This document shows positions 23,691 to 31,684 of a DNA stretch of 35,224 bases, in pieces. Every line of letters begins with the position of its first letter. The stretch's first letter is position 1. This DNA is from Roseibacillus sp. Lineage in GTDB: Bacteria; Verrucomicrobiota; Verrucomicrobiia; Verrucomicrobiales; Akkermansiaceae. The notes under the pieces are model-generated. The model saw only the letters and a program-made list of their open reading frames with translations, did not search any database and was not told where the DNA came from. The stretch lies in the NCBI GenBank assembly GCA_002721695.1, contig PBLI01000073.1, forward strand, positions 1 to 35,224, read 5' to 3'. The translations under genes were made by a program, and so were the position numbers.

Positions 23691-25085
23691 ATGCAGCACT
23701 CTTCCGGCCCCTTCGACTTTCCCTGCGGACGAACCCGCCGGGAGTTCCTGTGGCAGGCCGGCAATGGTTTCTTCGGGACGGCCATGGCATGGATGCTGGC
23801 ACGCGATGGCGTGCGGGCCGGGGCCGTGACGCCCTCCACTCATTTCCCCGCCCGGGCCAAGCACTGTATATTTCTCTTCATGGTGGGGGGACCAAGCCAC
23901 ATGGACACCTTCGACCCCAAGCCCGTGCTCAGTAAGCGGCACGGGGAAGAATATGATTTCAAGCCCGCCAAGGGAGTGAGCCAGAAAGGGAAGGGCAAGC
24001 TCAAGGGATCGCCCTTCAAGTTCAAGGCCTGCGGGCAGTCCGGGATCGAGGTTTCGGAGCTCTTTCCACACCTGCGCGAGCACGTGGACGAGTTGGCGGT
24101 TATCCGGGCCAGCAAGGCCGATAGCGCCGCCCACGGGGCGGCTTCCATCCAGATGAACACCGGCTTTGTCCGGCAGGGTCACCCGTGCCTCGGTTCGTGG
24201 GCGAATTACGGGCTCGGGTCTCCCAACAACAATATGCCGGGATTCGTCGTCCTGGTGGACGGCGCACCCTACTCAGGGGCCCAGAACTGGAGCGCCGGGT
24301 TCATGCCCTCTGGCTACCAGGGAACAGTCTTCAAGACTTCGGGGACGCCCGTCCCCAACCTCTCCCCACCCATGAACCGCTCGCAGGAAACCCAGCGGGA
24401 CCAGCTGGACCTCCTGGCTGAATGGAACCGCGACTACCAGAGCCACCTGCCCGTGAACACTGAACTCGCGGCCCGGATCGAGGCCTATGAACTCGCCTAC
24501 CGGATGCAGGCCCACGCCCCGGAGGCCGTGGACCTGTCGCAGGAGAACGAGGCCACCCGGAAACTCTATGGCATCGGGGAGGGTGAGGCCGACCGCTTCG
24601 GAAAGAGCTGCCTCATGGCCCGCCGACTCGTGGAGCGGGGAACACGCTTCGTGCAGTTGTATCATTCCAACTGGGACACCCACGGCGACAACGACAAGAG
24701 GCACCAGAAACTCTGCGGCCAGACCGACAAGCCCATCGCAGGCCTCCTCGCGGACCTGAAGGCCCGGGGCCTGCTGGACGAGACCCTCATCGTGTGGGCG
24801 GGGGAGTTCGGGCGCACGCCGGTGGGAACAGGGGGACGGGATCACCACGCCGCCGGGTTCTCGACCTGGATGGCCGGGGGCGGAATCAAGGGAGGCACGG
24901 TTCTGGGGGCCACCGACGAATTTGGATTTCACGCCATGGAGGGCGAGGCCCATGTCCATGACCTGCACGCTACCATCCTTCACCTCATGGGGCTGGATCA
25001 CAAGGAACTCACCTACTTCCACTCCGGGCGTGATTTCCGGCTCACCGATGTCTTCGGGAAGGTCCTGACGGACATTGTGGCCTGA
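23691..25085 (+). CDS. DUF1501 protein with a Tat signal
   Basis: A 464-residue protein that starts five bases after the PSD1 gene; the two form a standard pair. It has a twin-arginine signal, T15-R16-R17-E-F-L20, followed by a weak hydrophobic stretch (FFGTAMAWMLA), so it is exported folded. DUF1501 marks include FLFMVGGPSHMDTFDPKP near residue 62, SAAHGAASIQMNTGF, VQLYHSNWDTHGDND, VWAGEFGRTPVGTGGRDHH and GATDEFGFH. The family belongs to the alkaline-phosphatase/sulfatase-like superfamily by fold, and the D/H residues in the WDTHGDND and GRDHH segments resemble metal ligands. No enzyme activity is established. Length is typical. It ends just before a GC-rich spacer that contains the SRP RNA on the other strand. 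Confidence 0.95.
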   Translation: MQHSSGPFDFPCGRTRREFLWQAGNGFFGTAMAWMLARDGVRAGAVTPSTHFPARAKHCIFLFMVGGPSHMDTFDPKPVLSKRHGEEYDFKPAKGVSQKGKGKLKGSPFKFKACGQSGIEVSELFPHLREHVDELAVIRASKADSAAHGAASIQMNTGFVRQGHPCLGSWANYGLGSPNNNMPGFVVLVDGAPYSGAQNWSAGFMPSGYQGTVFKTSGTPVPNLSPPMNRSQETQRDQLDLLAEWNRDYQSHLPVNTELAARIEAYELAYRMQAHAPEAVDLSQENEATRKLYGIGEGEADRFGKSCLMARRLVERGTRFVQLYHSNWDTHGDNDKRHQKLCGQTDKPIAGLLADLKARGLLDETLIVWAGEFGRTPVGTGGRDHHAAGFSTWMAGGGIKGGTVLGATDEFGFHAMEGEAHVHDLHATILHLMGLDHKELTYFHSGRDFRLTDVFGKVLTDIVA

Positions 25086-25196
25086 TCGATCTGAGCAGGA
25101 GGGGCTCTTGGCCGGGCTCCTCCCGGTATTGCTGGTGGAGCTTCGCCTGATGGGCGAAGGAGCAGGCTGGCGGGCAAGGCCCCTCAAGGGAGGGGA
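25086..25196. other. spacer between the DUF1501 gene and the SRP RNA with stable hairpins
   Basis: Three hairpins are visible. They are CCGGG/CCCGG near 25113-25127, a perfect seven-base-pair stem CTTCGCC/GGCGAAG with a five-base loop at 25141-25159, and CCCCTC/GAGGGG with a four-base loop at 25180-25195. None has a T tract in either direction. The last sits directly after the 3' end of the SRP RNA on the minus strand and may help 3' end formation. The middle one may end the DUF1501 transcript. Confidence 0.45.
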
Positions 25197-25298
25197 AGTG
25201 CCAGGAGGCCGCGGCAAAGGCGGACAGGCTACCGTTGCTTCCTTTCGGACCTGGCGGGTTTCACCAGCCGCCCCTCCACGGCCCCTGGCGAGGGCACT
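25197..25298 (-). ncRNA. ffs: signal recognition particle RNA, small bacterial (4.5S) type
   Basis: On the minus strand the segment has the invariant domain IV signature: CCAGGTCCGAAAGG followed directly by AAGCAACGGTAG, with GGTGAAACC just before it. The outer helix closes: AGTGCC at the 5' end (25298-25293) pairs with GGCACT at the 3' end (25202-25197). Inside, AGG-GGCCG pairs with CGGCC-T-CCT, and GGCGG with CCGCC. The size is about 102 nucleotides, so it is the short form without an Alu domain. This RNA binds Ffh and directs nascent membrane and secreted proteins to the translocon. The exact ends are inferred from pairing and may differ by a few bases. It lies on the same strand as the sulfatase that ends at 25340, 41 bases upstream. 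No clear promoter is visible, so it may have a weakly conserved promoter in the gap or inside the sulfatase gene. Confidence 0.95.
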
Positions 25299-25339
25299 CT
25301 AGGGGCGAGCGCTCCTGATGCAAGAGCGAGTTTAGGGGG

Positions 25340-26902
25340 CTACCTGCTGGTTTTCAGACCCTCCCGGAAAGAATCCGCCATCCTCTCCCATCGTTTTTCA
25401 AGGGCCTTCACCCGTTCCGGATGACGAGCCGCGAGGTTCTGGGTTTCCGTCCGGTCCGTGGCGAGATTGTAGAGCTCCCATGGGTCTCCCTTGGCCGCCA
25501 CCAGCTTCCAGTCCCCCTGCCGCAGGGCCCGGTGACCCTCATGAAGCCACCAGAGCGCCTCGTGCAGGGTCTTCCCATCTTCGGCGAAGGTAGGGATGAG
25601 AGTGCGCCCGGGCGAGGGAACCTCGCCGCGGGGCTCGAGTCCGGCCAGTTGGAGAAGGGTTGGAGCGACATCGATTACGTGCGCCGGCGTGCGCCGAAGG
25701 GTGTTGGCGTCCAGGATGCCCTTCGGCCAGTGGACGATGAACGGGGTGGCACAGCCCCCCTCATGGACCCAGGTCTTGTGACGGCGAAACGGGGTGTTGC
25801 AGGCCGTGGACCATCCGGGCCCAAGGCAGAGATAGGTCGCTGCGGAACCCGCCGCGGCCGCGGGATCGTGTCCGTCCGCCCGCACCATGATCTCGGCACT
25901 CGCGCCATTGTCAGAAAGAAACAGGATGAGGGTATTGTCCCACGCCTTCATCTCGCGCAACTGGTCGAAGACGCGCCCGAGCTCACGGTCCATGCGTTCG
26001 ATCATGGCCGCGTGGATGGCCATTTTGGCCTGCTGGAAGGCCTGCTGCTGCGCGGTGAGCGTGTCCCATGCCAGGGGCCGGTTGACCTCGCCCGGACCCA
26101 GGATCCTGAGATGGTCAGGGAAGTGGTAGGGCGGCCCGATCCCGCGCTCCACCGCGGGGAGCTGCCCTTTCACGATTCCAAGTTCCTGGATGCGGTCCCA
26201 GCGCTGCGCCCGGATCCGGTCCCAGCCCACGGCGTAGCGTTGCTTGCACCGGGCAATATCCCCGGGCAGGGCGTGGAGCGGGAAGTGGGGGGCCGCGAAC
26301 GCCAGGTAGTGGAAAAAAGGTTTCCCGCCGTGGTTCTCGGAGTGCTCCCTGAGGTGGTTGATGGCCGCCTCGGCAACCGCGACCGTTCCGTAATAGCCGG
26401 TGTCCCTCTTGACGGGCGGGAGCCTGACGTCATCCTTCCAGTGCACCTGCGGGCTGAAGAAGCGGCCCTGGTCCTTGAGGTAGTAGGAACGGTCGAAACC
26501 GTTCTTGAGGGGCATTCCGTCAATATGCCATTTGCCCGAGTGATAACAACGGTATCCAGCCCGCTTGAGATCCGCTGAAACAAGGGGGGCCCAACGAGGC
26601 CGGGATCCGCGCTTCTTGCCGCCGGGCAGTTTGTCGCGGCCGACCTGCTGGGCGTAGTAGCCGGTCAGGAGGGCGGCGCGGGTCGGCCAGCAACGGGCTG
26701 TATTGTAAAACTGGGTGTAACGCAGGCCGCCCCTCGCCAGGCTGTCGAGATGAGGGGTGTGGATTTCTCCCCCATAGCAGCCAAGATCGGAGTAGCCGAG
26801 GTCATCCGCCATGATGAGCAGCACGTTGGGCTGCGGATTCGCCGGAGCCAGCCCCTTAAGAACGACCAATAAAACAGCTACCGCGGGAACAAGCCTGACC
26901 AT
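25340..26902 (-). CDS. secreted arylsulfatase, paralogue of the one at 1386
   Basis: A 520-residue protein from ATG 26902, where a signal peptide begins (MVRLVPAVAVLLVVLKGLAP). The frame is open to 27169, but the extension overlaps the divergent gene and is not conserved in type. Metal ligands D33-D34 lie in VLLIMADDLGYSD and the formylglycine motif is C71-W-P-T-R75. Further marks are HSGKWHIDGMPLKNGFDRSYY, LSDNGASAEIM and the C-terminal WELYNLATDRTETQNLA. It shares long identical stretches with the sulfatase at 1386-3083 around the active site (GLRYTQFYNT), so both probably act on related sulfate esters. It is a lone sulfatase here, divergent from the propeller-like protein with 124 bases between starts. 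It ends 41 bases before the SRP RNA. Confidence 0.95.
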   Translation of the reverse strand: MVRLVPAVAVLLVVLKGLAPANPQPNVLLIMADDLGYSDLGCYGGEIHTPHLDSLARGGLRYTQFYNTARCWPTRAALLTGYYAQQVGRDKLPGGKKRGSRPRWAPLVSADLKRAGYRCYHSGKWHIDGMPLKNGFDRSYYLKDQGRFFSPQVHWKDDVRLPPVKRDTGYYGTVAVAEAAINHLREHSENHGGKPFFHYLAFAAPHFPLHALPGDIARCKQRYAVGWDRIRAQRWDRIQELGIVKGQLPAVERGIGPPYHFPDHLRILGPGEVNRPLAWDTLTAQQQAFQQAKMAIHAAMIERMDRELGRVFDQLREMKAWDNTLILFLSDNGASAEIMVRADGHDPAAAAGSAATYLCLGPGWSTACNTPFRRHKTWVHEGGCATPFIVHWPKGILDANTLRRTPAHVIDVAPTLLQLAGLEPRGEVPSPGRTLIPTFAEDGKTLHEALWWLHEGHRALRQGDWKLVAAKGDPWELYNLATDRTETQNLAARHPERVKALEKRWERMADSFREGLKTSR

Positions 26903-27026
26903 GACGCACCGCAATCCTAGCCGGGAGGCCTCCCACATCGAGAGCAAACCACCAGGAGGCTGGTCCCCGACGAGCGCGCTTCCGAAAGACAGTATCGCAT
27001 CCTCCCTTCCGGTGCTACGCTGTGAC

Positions 27027-28457
27027 ATGCGCCTGCCGGGAAGATGGAAAACCGCCCTCGCTGCAGTCATGCTTGCCGGATTAAGCCCCACGCAGGCCGG
27101 GGAGATCCTTAGCCTGCGCATCACCAAGCAAGGGCAGGTGGAACTCACCTTCGAAAGCGACCGGGGCACGACCTACGAGGTCCAAGGCAGCGAGGACCTG
27201 CAGTCCTTCTCCCTGCTGACCCGTCTGCAGGGCGCTGAGGGGAAAACCCGGGTCCTGGTCGACAATCCGACCGGGGGTGTCCCCGACCGCCGTTTTTTCA
27301 AGGTCCGGCCCCGGGAGCTGCCCCCGGCTCCCACCTGGTTCCGCTCATACGGAGGATCGAGGGAGGAGTCGCACGGTCATTACATTCTCGCGTGCGAGGA
27401 CGGGGGATACCTGCAGGTCGGCGAGACGGGGTTCCTGCCCGACACGCGAATCCTGGCCGTCAAGATTGATGCCTCCGGAAACCTCGCCTGGCGACAGGAG
27501 TATTCCAACCGGACCACCGGGGCATCCGGTCACGGAACCTACAACCTGGGAAATTCGGTCGTCGAGATTACGGACGGGTATCTCATCGTGGGAGCAATCA
27601 ACCGGAACAGTGCGGTTCTCAAAGTGGATAAGCGCACGGGCGTAGCCAGGTTTGTCCGGACCCATAGCAACGGAGGTTATGATGCCTATGAGCACTTGGT
27701 TGTGACCGATGACGGGATGGTGGCGGTCGGCTACACGAATGCAGAGGACCGGGAGAACACCTTCTTCGCCGAGGGTCGTGGCTATCTCGCCTTCCTGGAT
27801 CCGGACGGTAACAAGGCGGAAGGACGCAGCCTGCGGGACGACCTGGCCCAGGCCTATCGGATCGCCAGCCATGGGGATGCCCTCATCGTTTCAGGCCTTG
27901 CCTGGAACGAGGATGACAATCTCGATTTCCGTGTTCTCAAGCTGGATGCCGGGGGCGCCCCGGCCTGGAGCCGGCGCTACGGAGGAGACCGTGATGACCA
28001 CTGTTTCGGCATGGACCTTGCATCCGATGGCGCAATCTTCCTTACGGGCCACACCCTTTCCGGCACGCAGAACTGGCAGACCTACACCATGAAGCTCGAC
28101 CAGCAGGGAGTCGTGCAATGGGAGCGCAAGCGAGGCAATCCCCGTGGGTTCGATCCGCGCTTCATTCATGACGAGGCCTGGGGCGTCCGAGCCACCCCGG
28201 ACGGCGGGTGCATCCTGACCGCCGGGACCGGGGACGAATACCGGAGCTACTCCGAAACGATCGGATCGGATCAGTCCGACCAGTGGGAGGTCTATGTCAT
28301 CAAATACGGGCCCGCCGGGGAGCTGGAATGGGAGGCCACCTACGAGGCCGAAGAGGGAGACTGGGCAGGAGAGGACCTCGCCCTGACGCAGGACGGGGGG
28401 GTGATCATTGCGGTGGACGATTCACAGTTCGGATTCCTCAAGCTGCCCTCCTGGTAG
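27027..28457 (+). CDS. secreted propeller-like repeat protein with an N-terminal Verrucomicrobial module
   Basis: A 476-residue protein read from ATG 27027 (signal peptide MRLPGRWKTALAAVMLAGLS). Residues about 25-92 form a small beta module with TYEVQGSEDLQSFSLLTRL and RRFFKVRP, a form common in exported Verrucomicrobiota proteins. The rest consists of repeats of about 50-60 residues with an alternating pattern: WFRSYGGSREESHGHYI, ILAVKIDASGNLAWRQEYS, FRVLKLDAGGAPAWSRRYGGD and YVIKYGPAGELEWEATYE. These 'K-(I/L)-D-x-x-G-x-x-x-W' units match the beta-propeller-like SBBP/delta-60 type of repeat. No catalytic motif is visible; a binding or structural role at the surface is likely. It is divergent from the sulfatase and 120 bases before the barrel candidate on the same strand. 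Confidence 0.75.
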   Translation: MRLPGRWKTALAAVMLAGLSPTQAGEILSLRITKQGQVELTFESDRGTTYEVQGSEDLQSFSLLTRLQGAEGKTRVLVDNPTGGVPDRRFFKVRPRELPPAPTWFRSYGGSREESHGHYILACEDGGYLQVGETGFLPDTRILAVKIDASGNLAWRQEYSNRTTGASGHGTYNLGNSVVEITDGYLIVGAINRNSAVLKVDKRTGVARFVRTHSNGGYDAYEHLVVTDDGMVAVGYTNAEDRENTFFAEGRGYLAFLDPDGNKAEGRSLRDDLAQAYRIASHGDALIVSGLAWNEDDNLDFRVLKLDAGGAPAWSRRYGGDRDDHCFGMDLASDGAIFLTGHTLSGTQNWQTYTMKLDQQGVVQWERKRGNPRGFDPRFIHDEAWGVRATPDGGCILTAGTGDEYRSYSETIGSDQSDQWEVYVIKYGPAGELEWEATYEAEEGDWAGEDLALTQDGGVIIAVDDSQFGFLKLPSW

Positions 28458-28577
28458 GCCAAAAGCAGTCCATCCTCGCAAACGGGGCGCTGCCGGGCTT
28501 CAAAAAGCAGGCGAAAACCTGGCTTGGCGTGCTTTCCCCTTTACATCCCAGGCGATATTCCTGACCACCCGGCCCTT

Positions 28578-29216
28578 GTGAAAACGCTCTCTTCCATTCT
28601 CCTCACGGCCCTTCTCGGCGCTGGTTCCGCCCGCGCCGAGATCGGCAACAATGCTGCCCCTGGCGATCTCCATGTTAAATTCGGCCTGATCCACGGGGTG
28701 GGAGAGGCGGTGGGAACCGGATTTGCCGCCGACGGGGAAGGCTTCATGGCGGGCCTTGAGTACCAGTGGACTGATCAGCTCGGCCTGAATGGGCGTTATG
28801 AGGTGGCAGACTTTGAAATTTACCAGAATTTCCGCCTGACGCTCGATGGGAAGCTCGACCTCACCGATGAGTTCTCGCTGCACCTTGCCGGGGGCTACCA
28901 GTGGCAGAACGTCCTCGATCGCCTCTCGGAAACTCATGGCATCCTGACGAATGTGGGATTGTCGTGGGAACGGGGCAAATGGTTCGCCGGGGCCAACTAC
29001 TCACACGTGTTCGCTGTCGACACCGGCACCAATTTCAGCGCCGGAGGGGTTGCCTTCGACCTGCCGGAGGAGGATTCCACCCTGGCCGAGCTCGTCATCG
29101 GTTACCGCTTCAGTGACAACCTGGCCGTCACGCTCAGTTACGAGAAGCAGTTGGGAGGCGACACCGTGATCGACATGAAGCGGCACATGATTCTCGCGGT
29201 AAGGCTGAAACTTTGA
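28578..29216 (+). CDS. outer-membrane beta-barrel candidate
   Basis: A 212-residue protein read from GTG 28578, which starts a signal peptide (VKTLSSILLTALLGAGSARA, cleavage at ARA-E). A TTG at 28524 would place an 18-residue hydrophilic stretch in front. The mature part is made of alternating amphipathic strands such as GFMAGLEYQWTDQLGLNGRY, FSLHLAGGYQWQNVLDRL, TNVGLSWERGKWFAGANYSH and LAVTLSYEKQL. It ends in an aromatic/hydrophobic strand (MILAVRLKL). These features fit a small eight-stranded outer membrane barrel. I do not recognise the specific family. It faces the S41 protease gene; the stops are 27 bases apart. Confidence 0.65.
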   Translation: MKTLSSILLTALLGAGSARAEIGNNAAPGDLHVKFGLIHGVGEAVGTGFAADGEGFMAGLEYQWTDQLGLNGRYEVADFEIYQNFRLTLDGKLDLTDEFSLHLAGGYQWQNVLDRLSETHGILTNVGLSWERGKWFAGANYSHVFAVDTGTNFSAGGVAFDLPEEDSTLAELVIGYRFSDNLAVTLSYEKQLGGDTVIDMKRHMILAVRLKL

Positions 29217-29226
29217 AAGGGCGATA

Positions 29227-29241
29227 GCCGCCACAGGCGGC
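29227..29241. terminator. short hairpin between convergent genes
   Basis: GCCGCC-ACA-GGCGGC forms a six-base-pair stem with a three-base loop in the 27 bases between two convergent stops (29216 and 29244). No T tract follows on either strand. It could act as a weak shared terminator. Confidence 0.35.
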
Positions 29242-29243
29242 GC

Positions 29244-31544
29244 TCATTGCCGTAGGCGCCTGAGAGCCGCTTCGAGGACACTGTCGGACCGACCCATCCG
29301 GTCCGCCGGGGTGGCTTCCATGACCACGTCCGGGGGCACCCCCAATCCATCGTAGGGCTCACCCGTGGGACGGAACTTGGCGGTCTGGCAAAGAATGATC
29401 TCCAGCTCCGTGTTGGGCAGGGTATAGCGGTCCATCCACCCGTTTCCTCCTCCGCTGGCAGTCCCCATCAGGGTGGTGTTCGGGAGGCCCTTGAAGCCAC
29501 CCAGGAAAATGTCGCTCGCACTGAAGGAGCCACTGTCCTGCAGGATGATGAGGGGCTTGTCATAGTAATAAGCCTCCGGATTCATGGTGGAGTCGAAGGC
29601 GAGGACATAAAGATCGCTGAATTTCCCTGCGGGGAGGGGCCAGGTCGGCTTGAATTTACGGATGGCCTCGCCGATGAACTTTCGCTGGGCGTCTGTCTTC
29701 CAGTGGGAAGAGGTGACTGGCTGGGCCGACATGGAGGACATGTTGAAGCCATCCGGCATCGGCCTCGGGAGCTCCATGGGCTTGCGGTAGGCCGAGAATT
29801 CGATGATGCGCATGGGGTCCCCGGGCTTGAGGAAGTAAGGCATGAGGGTCAGGAGGATGTTCTTCGACCCTCCCGGGTTGCCCCGGACGTCAATGACGAG
29901 GCCCTTGGTGTCCCGGAACCTCCCCATCCACTGGTTCAGCTCAGCGAGGAACCGCGCGCTCCCCGTCATCTGGGGGAGCCTGATATAGCCGACCTCCCCG
30001 ATCCGGCGGCTGTCTCCATCCGGAAACTCCGCTCCCCTTTTCGGGCGCCGGTTAATGTCCACCTCCATCTTGCGGGTGCTTTTCCGGTCCTCTGATTCGA
30101 GCTCGAGGGCGATGGTCTCCTTGCGCGGGAGCCCGAGCTCGGCCCGGATGTAGTTCACGTAGGCCAGCATCTTGAGGGACTGGCGCAGCCTCCACTGGGG
30201 AGACTCCTTGACCACGATATAGGAAGCCACTTCCATCCACTCCGCGAGCGGGCGCCCGTCGATGGCCTTCACGTAGGGGTGCTTCTGGTCCAGGAACTCC
30301 TCGCCGTCGGAGAGGTAGACCCGCCCCTTGTAACTTCCCGCCACGTATGGCGCATAGCCCCGGGGCATATATTCAGCGTGGGAAGTCGCGAGCCGGGCAT
30401 GCCCGTCGCAGAAAAGGCTGATCAACTTGGCCAGCTGCAGGCGGAACTGGTTGAGGGAGGTCTCCTCCGCCAGTGATCCCCGGATGGCATCGAGGGCCCC
30501 ACGATAGTCGACCGGGCGAAGCTCAAGGTAGGAAAAGCAATTCACGAGGACGTGCTCGAGGTAGTCGAGGTCCGCCTCCAGCTCCTTGCGGGGGATGAGC
30601 TCCGAGTCCCTCAATTCCGGCCTGGTGACGAGGAACTTGTGCTCGGCGGCCACCTCCCTGTTGCGCTCCCGGACGAGGGCTGCGGGGTCGAAGAGCACCC
30701 CCGAGAGCACGTGGGTCTTGATGTAGGCGCGCACGACCTGCCGGTCGGTGGGGGCTGCCGCGTACGCTTTCTTCACGAAGGGCAATCCGCGACTGGCTTC
30801 CCCCAGCCCCTCGGCGAAGACCTGCCATCCCAGCATGGCCATGGTCCGCGCATACGCGGGGTGCTTCGGGTCCATCTGGGACAGCAGACGGGCGCCCTCC
30901 TCGGCATCGCCCCGCCGCAAGGCCCGCATTCCCTCCCGGTAGGGATCGGCGGCTGGCTCCTCGCCCTCAGCGAGCCCGGAGAGCTTGAGGTCGAGATGGA
31001 GATCACTGCTGGAGGGGCCCGACTGGTGCACCTCCACCGCGATCGTATTCAAGGCCCCGTAGTTGAGACTGGCAGCCGGGATACTGATGGCCAGCTCGCT
31101 GCTTTCCCGGATGGCGCGACTGGCACGCGTGCGCGGCGTCAACTCCCCGGAAGGAAGATTGGCCCGGGCCACTTCCTTTCCGTTGAGGTAAATAGCAACC
31201 CCGTCGTCGTAGGTGGCAAGGAGCCCCAGTTTTGCGAATTCCTTATTCCCCCGGTCGGGGGCACGGAAGGTCGCGCGGAAATAGGCGGTGAGGGGCTTGG
31301 CCCCCGGGTCGGCCCCGAACTGGAGAGTCGTTGCCAGCCCGTCCTTGCCGTAGCCGAGGGGGGCCCGGCCCCTTTTCCATTCTGAGTCGTCAAACCCCGG
31401 CTCACGCCATCCAGCCCCCGGAGCAGCCTTGCCGTCCAGATAACTCCACTCCGTCTTTTCGCCCGCAGCGATGAGAATTTCCCCTGCCCGGATTGAATCA
31501 ACGGGGAGAACCAGGCATGCCAGGGTGCAGAGAAAAACTCTCAT
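29244..31544 (-). CDS. secreted S41 family peptidase with an N-terminal beta-sandwich
   Basis: A 766-residue protein with signal peptide (MRVFLCTLACLVLPVDSIRA). Residues about 22-190 form a galactose-binding-like or PA14-like sandwich of the type WSYLDGK...W...FDDSEWKRGRAPLGYG...YFRATF. A helical stretch (about 195-290) with TPR-like spacing follows. The C-terminal half is an S41 (tail-specific protease) domain: IGEVGYIRLPQM, a segment GLVIDVRGNPGGSKNILLTL, and the nucleophile region ILQDSGSFSASDIFLGGF, where S675 or S677 is the likely catalytic serine. S41 proteases cut proteins near their C termini, usually in the periplasm. I do not see a clear PDZ domain between the helical part and the S41 core. 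It is the downstream neighbour of the leucine-rich-repeat gene on the same strand (140-base gap). Confidence 0.85.
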   Translation of the reverse strand: MRVFLCTLACLVLPVDSIRAGEILIAAGEKTEWSYLDGKAAPGAGWREPGFDDSEWKRGRAPLGYGKDGLATTLQFGADPGAKPLTAYFRATFRAPDRGNKEFAKLGLLATYDDGVAIYLNGKEVARANLPSGELTPRTRASRAIRESSELAISIPAASLNYGALNTIAVEVHQSGPSSSDLHLDLKLSGLAEGEEPAADPYREGMRALRRGDAEEGARLLSQMDPKHPAYARTMAMLGWQVFAEGLGEASRGLPFVKKAYAAAPTDRQVVRAYIKTHVLSGVLFDPAALVRERNREVAAEHKFLVTRPELRDSELIPRKELEADLDYLEHVLVNCFSYLELRPVDYRGALDAIRGSLAEETSLNQFRLQLAKLISLFCDGHARLATSHAEYMPRGYAPYVAGSYKGRVYLSDGEEFLDQKHPYVKAIDGRPLAEWMEVASYIVVKESPQWRLRQSLKMLAYVNYIRAELGLPRKETIALELESEDRKSTRKMEVDINRRPKRGAEFPDGDSRRIGEVGYIRLPQMTGSARFLAELNQWMGRFRDTKGLVIDVRGNPGGSKNILLTLMPYFLKPGDPMRIIEFSAYRKPMELPRPMPDGFNMSSMSAQPVTSSHWKTDAQRKFIGEAIRKFKPTWPLPAGKFSDLYVLAFDSTMNPEAYYYDKPLIILQDSGSFSASDIFLGGFKGLPNTTLMGTASGGGNGWMDRYTLPNTELEIILCQTAKFRPTGEPYDGLGVPPDVVMEATPADRMGRSDSVLEAALRRLRQ

Positions 31545-31684
31545 GATGGGGGAACGCTAGAACATGCCCCCGTGCGCGAACAGGTGAAACTGGCCCGTGG
31601 CCACGACCGCACCCGAAGGCCTTTCCTTTCTTTCCCTGCGGGCGGATGCGGCCGCGGGGCTATCGCCCCATGGGCGACAACTCC

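Noticed and set aside
22438-23802. 454-codon minus-strand open frame opposite the PSD1 gene
   Set aside because: Overlaps the well-supported PSD1 and DUF1501 genes and shows no protein family signature.
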